A stretch of 64,000 nt of DNA, taken from contig NC_135177.1 of the NCBI RefSeq assembly GCF_041146795.1, forward strand, positions 17,752,560 through 17,816,559, read 5' to 3'. The translations under genes and the position numbers were made by a program. This DNA comes from Maylandia zebra (lineage: Eukaryota; Chordata; Actinopteri; Cichliformes; Cichlidae). Positions 58,533-64,000 of the stretch are shown in pieces (the first letter of the stretch is position 1; every line of letters begins with the position of its first letter). A model generated the notes under the pieces. It had not been told where the DNA came from. It worked only from the letters and a program-made list of their open reading frames with translations, and made no database searches.

Positions 58533-60467
58533 CTGGTGAAAAAGAACAAGATCAAATATAAAAAGTGCTGTTTTGGTAAATAACAAGACATGTTCCCATA
58601 TGTAAGCTGTTAAGTGGCTTCACTCAAATAGCTTTGAATTCACAGCTACACAAATCTTTATTTCTCTCATGCTGCCTGTTATGCAGCTCCTGATGTTAGT
58701 CTCTGGCTTCAAACAATCACTATTAGTTCCAGACTTTTAAAGATCCCCCTCTGTAAAATCATAGTTTTCTTACTGGAAAGTTTCACAGAAACTCAAGCTG
58801 TAAGAACTGTAAGCTTAATGCATATCTTTATTATTATTATTATTGGAAAATAATAATAATTTAAGACATTATAATTTAATAATTTAATAATTTGAGACAT
58901 TATGACAAGAAGTATGAAGTATGGAAGCAAGTCCCCTTTAATGCTCCCCTTTAACTTTTATATTAACAGGATGAGACCATAACAAGCTTGTAAAAAGCAG
59001 TAGACAGACTGAAAATGTGTTTCCTCTGGTTAATCTTTGCAGTGATGCTGTCCTGATCATGTCACCGGAGGGGAAAGTTTGGTAAGACAATCACGGGAGT
59101 TTGCCCAGCTGACTGCCGAGTTAAAACCTCAGGCCACAGGGGAAATTAGAATTCACCATCATCCTACGGGGGCACAGCTGTGTTGACTGACTGCTTACAT
59201 AATATCACTCGCAACAGGCTTTTTGGTGCATCACAAGTCAATATGTCTACAGTGCGTACAGTACTCCAATCAAAAGATAACAAGATGGTCCCTGATGCTT
59301 TATGATAGCCCATCAAAATAAATAACTGATAATCTAGCCAGTGAAGAGCATAACAACAGCTTAGTTCAACTGCTGTAAAACACCATTATCTCATTTGGAT
59401 GGACAGCAAAACTCCAGATCAGATCAAAGCAACATATTTTCCATTCCACTTGAGCAGCTTCTTCCACGTGTTCTGCATTAATTAAATCATGAAAAGTAAT
59501 CCACAATGTGAACGAAACCTTTTTGCTGCTAAAGGGGCCACAAAATAAAATATTCAGGGCATTTGCCAACTGCATGTAAAACCTTAGTAATTCTGCCTTC
59601 TGTTGATATTATTCATTCATTTTCTCTCTTAACAGCTGACAAGAAGCACGCAACCCTGAGCAAATAGGAGCACAAGTTGTCTGTGAATCACCACTAATTC
59701 AGTTGCTGTTCAGCAGCAGGAGGCATGTCTGTGGAAAGATATTTGGCAGCGATGTCTGGTAGCAGTGGTTGGATGAAGATGGACTTTTCTGAAATGTGTT
59801 TAACAAAGAACACCAAAACACACAAACAGGACAATGGGTTTGAAAGGAATTTAGGCACATTTGGTTCTTTACAGAATAATTACTGAGAGTCTACAGTTAG
59901 GTAGCAGGTATACGAGTCTGTACACGGACTAAACGCTGATTGATGTGTTTAGATTAAATAGGGATGAATCTATATGTCATTAGGGGAAATGGCAGATGCC
60001 GCTCATTTTATGCTGCTGCTTCTTATATCAGCTTACTATTAATTCTTAGGGCCAAATTTCTTTAACGGGCCAAAATAGCTAAAATAGCATCATTTTTACT
60101 TAATCACAGTTAATTTCACCATCAAGCACAAACAAAATAAGACATGCTTTTGTTTTGGTGCTAAAAGTTTGAGCAATAAACAGTAAAGTGCATATTGCAA
60201 ATGTATCCATCATTTTTGCCTTAAGAAAGAAAATCCTGAAAAAACATTTGCAACAGCTTCAGCACAAAAATCTGTGAGTTCCCATCTTTTACATGCAAAC
60301 TTGTCACTGTGCTCTCTTTGTAAGTACTGATAGTATTTTTTTTTTTTAATGCAACACATTATTAAATCTGCCCCTTATTGACTTCCTCTGTTGCATTTGC
60401 TGAATAGCCTAGATTGTATTCCTGCACAGTTGGCTATCCTATTCTATTTTTCTTGCCTCAAAGGACA
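58533..60467. other. spire1 intron, nothing recognised
   Basis: No exon-like open segment with splice sites. The next upstream spire1 exons are probably outside the window. Confidence 0.45.
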
Positions 60468-60475
60468 CTAGTAAG

Positions 60476-61203
60476 CAGTGTTGCCAACTCCTCAGTAAGG
60501 AAAATCGCTATTGGCTGTCCTAACAGTCGCTAGAAGTCGCTAAATGACATCATCGCCTAATTTGCATAATTGGTCATGCTAATGTAATTGCAACCTACGC
60601 TGTTGGAGAGAGAAATAACATCGTGAAAGAGAGATAAAGTCAGTAAAAAACGTCTTAAATCCATTTATAATTTATATCTTTTAGTAATTATTGTTTTTTA
60701 ATGTCACAATTCCAACCCTGCTGCTTTATCCGGGCTTGGACCGGCAAAAGTGACCCGAAATAGGCACTCTGGTGGAGTTACTTTGTGTGTGTGTGTGTGT
60801 GTGTGTTTATAAATATTTTAAAACCTTGTGGTCCACAAAACAACTGAACAGTAAAAGAACTGACTGCATTACAGTCAGTTCTTTTACTGTTCGTTCCTGC
60901 GCGATTCATTTGCAGTTTGGACGCATAGGTTTGAACGTCTCCTGCCCTGATAGCAGCTGGGGGAGGACTATCCTCCGCCTGTGAGCGCTTTGGCATGGGC
61001 AAGGTGCCCATGGCAGCACCCGCTGCTTATTGAGAGTAAGAGCGATACGCGTTTTCACGTCAAAAAGTCATAAATAAGGCTCCAATAACACCAGAAGAAG
61101 TCGCCAGATTTGTCGCTAGTCGCTTTTTAGGAAAAAAAAGTCGCCCAAGGGGGTCTGAAAACTCGCTAAATATAGCGACAAAGTCGCTAAGTTGGCAACA
61201 CTG
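60476..61203. mobile_element. non-autonomous hAT element with internal hairpin
   Basis: Inverted ends CAGTGTTGCCAACT and GTTGGCAACACTG with the exact 8-bp duplication CTAGTAAG (60468-60475 and 61204-61211). Subterminal regions are rich in AGTCGCTA repeats. It contains a (GT)n run at 60784-60807 and a perfect inverted repeat at 60846-60892. 728 bp, no transposase. Confidence 0.88.
60846..60892. repeat. perfect 21-bp inverted repeat with 5-nt loop
   Basis: Arms 60846-60866 and 60872-60892 are exact reverse complements around CATTA, so the transcript of either strand would fold into a stable hairpin. Confidence 0.9.
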
Positions 61204-61211
61204 CTAGTAAG

Positions 61212-63590
61212 GAATGTCTTAGCAAAAAACAGTATAATGGGTATTAGACAGGAGTGTACCTTGAAGTGGCTCGCAGATTTTCACTTGCTAGTGCCTCTCA
61301 CATATATATGGGGTTTGAAAATATAACTGCTACTGGAATTGTTAATCTTACTTATGGTAAATAACTGTTAATAAAATCTGTTTACCATGTTAACTTTTTT
61401 AATTTATTTGTGGTGACATTTTGATGTTTAGCATGTTATGTTTACCATCTTGCTTTAGCACTTTAGCATGCTAAGGTCTTTTGACATTGCATGAGAAGAA
61501 TGGCATAGGTGGTCACAATGACAATGCTAAGGTGATGTTTAACAGGTATATTATTCATAGTTTTAACTATTTTAAATATGTGTTAGCATTACTAAACTTG
61601 TTAATTAGCACAAAACAAAAAGTAGAGCTGAGGCTGATGGAAAGCTCATTCATTAGCATTAGCATTATAGGTTCCACACATGAGTTCTGTATAAATGGTA
61701 CAACATTTTATGTGGTACAAGAACCATCGCAAAGCTATACAATGGACTCTAGTTCTTTTGGCACGTAAAAAAAACTGACTACAAGAAATACGTCTGTATG
61801 CTATTGAGTTTTAACAAATGACAAACACAGCGATGGTAACAACTTCAGTTTACAATTACTGCAACCCCCAACTTTCCTCAAATTTAAGTTTCTGTCTTAG
61901 CCTGTTCCACTCTGCAATAAAACTCTCCTTTCCTCAGAGTTGCGTAACTGACCTAATCCTCCCCTGTATTCATTCAGCTGCATTACACGCAGTGAAAGGG
62001 CAGCAGCAGTAGTGCATAGCAGGAAGGAACCCTGAGGTGAGACGTACAAACACATGCACACAGCTCCTTAAGGAAACTGTTCCAACCCACAGCTGAGCTC
62101 CAAAATGCTCCCAAGGAAAACAAAGTCCACAATGACTCCTGCCTGTGATCTTAATGGTTGGGTAGAAAAATAAAATAAAAACAGAGCAACGAGACATGAC
62201 TTGAAATAAAAAAATGAGTCAATAAGACATCTTTGGTAAAAGAATCACGTTGTCAACTGGCATTACATTTGCTCTCAAAGACTTTTCTTTAGAAAGATTT
62301 AGAAAGATCTGCATTGTGTCTGTGCAAACCTGCTAATCATCGATCTCTAGGGAACATTATTAGAAATCACCTGCCAGGATCCCTGCCTACAACAGGCATT
62401 ACACCAACAAAATGCTGTGGAGAGAATTAATCTTCGGTGGTATGAGAACAACTTGTTAAAATATTATGGTGCAAACCATCCAGCCACTACAATAGGACTG
62501 TTTTCATGATCATGCCAGGCTGAAGGCTAGCTATGAGAACCTGAACTCAGCACTCTTGGAAGACTGAGAGTCAGCATGTCTGCAGATTTAGTCATCTATG
62601 TCTGACATGCACGACAAACATGTCACTATTTTTTTCATGGTGGCTCACTTCAACCTGTCAGCTGGGAGGGTGTCAGTACATGGCATGTCACCCGCACACA
62701 GCACCCTTGCCTTACCAGTTTATATCAAAATTGCTACTGCAAGTGTTTTGCTCTTAATCATCACTGTCACCATAAATGTGTTGCTACTTTGTAACCTCAT
62801 AGCTTGTTCTTGTATAAGGAAATCAGTAGTTTTATTTCTGTTCTCATTCTATTCCATGTATTCATGTATATTAGAATTAATGAGTGGCCCATAAAATGAA
62901 GACAATAAAATCTTCATTTTTAAAGCTGTGAGTCAGAATCATTTGTGGTTATATCACAGTATGAGTAATGTAGGTTGAGCACGCATGTATATTAATTCAT
63001 TCGCTCTTTCCCCAGCCATTCCCACGGATGCCTTTCTGCATCAGCTGACTGCCTTCTGCGCTGTCACACAGTAAACAGGGCTTTCACACACATACTGTCT
63101 TCATGTCTTTGTGAGTCACATTCATGTGTATTGTAAGCTACAGTCAAGCCTAGTGATGGTGATATAACTAAAAACCATTCAGGTGGTTTATAAGAATCTT
63201 TGATACTTAAGATAAGATTTATGGTTGTTACATAAAAATTGTCTTCTCTGTCAATAGTTAGTTAGTTGTTCTCAGGGCTAGCCAAGTGGTCAGCTAAATA
63301 ATTAGCTGTGAGTCATAACGTTATTATCCATCATTAAAAATTTAAGTTATGCAGATTTTCCTCCGTTTTGTCTTTTATTGCCTTTCTGACTTTTGGCTGA
63401 CGGAAATTCTTGTTTAATTTGGACACAGCACAATTTGTCAATGACATCAGTCATCTTAGGCAGACAGCTAGCTTCCGAGCATGAAGAAATCTGTGAGCCA
63501 GTCCATCATCAAATTAGGCTGTAACAGATGAGGCTACATAGCTGCAGAACAGCCAGGGTGCCCATGCTGACCCCTGTACACCAGCAAAAG
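61212..63590. other. spire1 intron or upstream DNA, nothing recognised
   Basis: AT-rich sequence without supported exons, RNA genes or element ends. Confidence 0.4.
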
Positions 63591-63599
63591 CATCAACAA

Positions 63600-64000
63600 T
63601 GGGCGCGAGAGCATCAGAACTGGACCACGGAGCAATCAAAGAAGGTGGTTTTGTCATGGTCCGGGTGAATACGGGGTGTTTCCACTCTGCTGGGCTCCAC
63701 CTTCAGACGGAGACTCCAATCAGCTTCCACACCTGGTTCCAATCAAGTCACCTGCATATAAGACCAGCGTTCACGACAGACCCCTGCCAGATCTTCTGCT
63801 AACACATGTTAGTGCTAGGCCGCCAAGCCCTTGCGAGAACTCTGGATTACTGTTTTTTCTCCTCACCGTGTTTTCTTTCCTTTTTCGCCATAGGACCCAT
63901 CTGCCTGCCTCCCTGCTCAGCTCCCCACTCCAAGCCTATTCTGGATCTGCTTTGGACACTCCTCACTCGGAACCCCCTGGACACTCCCTCCTCGATTGAC
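63600..64000 (+). repeat. probable 5' part of a dispersed retroelement
   Basis: An abrupt change to C-rich sequence with short phrases (for example GACCCATCTGCCTGCCTCCC and GGACACTCC repeated) that I associate with dispersed fish repeats. Two overlapping frames stay open to the window edge, but no protein family is visible. Confidence 0.3.

Noticed and set aside
1-64000. CRISPR arrays, tRNA, rRNA or bacterial genes
   Set aside because: None seen. The only tRNA-like sequences are the pol III promoter heads of the SINEs.

Overview
The window is vertebrate nuclear DNA from a teleost, most likely an African cichlid. Genes are split into many short exons with GT-AG introns, all recognisable genes have fish or vertebrate relatives, and two tRNA-derived SINEs closely resemble the cichlid AFC family. 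Teleost-type hAT elements, a Tc1 remnant, an L1 and a Rex1/CR1-type LINE fill the gaps. There are no bacterial operons, CRISPR arrays or tRNA/rRNA genes.

Layout, left to right. (1) A complete 14-exon xylose isomerase family gene on the minus strand (1044-6178). It encodes 434 residues but lacks two of the four ligands of metal site 1 and a catalytic lysine, so it looks like a conserved pseudoenzyme. (2) A short decayed gene with a retroelement integrase zinc-binding domain (KRBA2/SCAND3-like, 6768-7475, minus). (3) A repeat-rich stretch with an AFC SINE and then an antisense, 5'-truncated L1 (12658-15773). The L1 is flanked by a nearly identical 1.58-kb direct repeat whose edges coincide with the L1 ends, in effect a giant target-site duplication. 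It also shows a second poly(A) tract and a palindromic 5' junction. (4) rnf144b, a membrane-anchored RBR ubiquitin ligase (minus, seven coding exons, 19091-25771). A hAT element carrying a decayed THAP exon and promoter-like sequence lies about 150 bp upstream of its start codon. (5) Intergenic DNA with LINE, Tc1 and hAT remnants.

(6) A complete, unfamiliar five-exon plus-strand gene (33825-35403). It encodes 195 residues with two short motifs resembling RHIM amyloid cores. (7) iqcg (dynein regulatory complex subunit 9, minus, 36337-43506), convergent with gene 6 and ending in overlapping polyadenylation regions. One of its introns holds a near-full-length LINE that was itself disrupted by a hAT element. 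A perfect RFX X-box lies upstream, as expected for a ciliary gene. (8) The 3' two thirds of spire1 (minus, 46810-58532; the N-terminal KIND exons lie beyond the right edge). It includes an in-frame 174-nt exon at the position and of the length known for the mitochondrial Spire1C exon. (9) A spire1 intron running to the window end, with another hAT element containing a perfect 21-bp hairpin.

The genes do not form a pathway. They are ordinary vertebrate neighbours concerned with sugar-isomerase fold, ubiquitin ligation, possible amyloid signalling, motile cilia and actin nucleation. The strongest leads are the isomerase pseudoenzyme, the RHIM-like small protein, and the L1 insertion with its 1.58-kb duplication.
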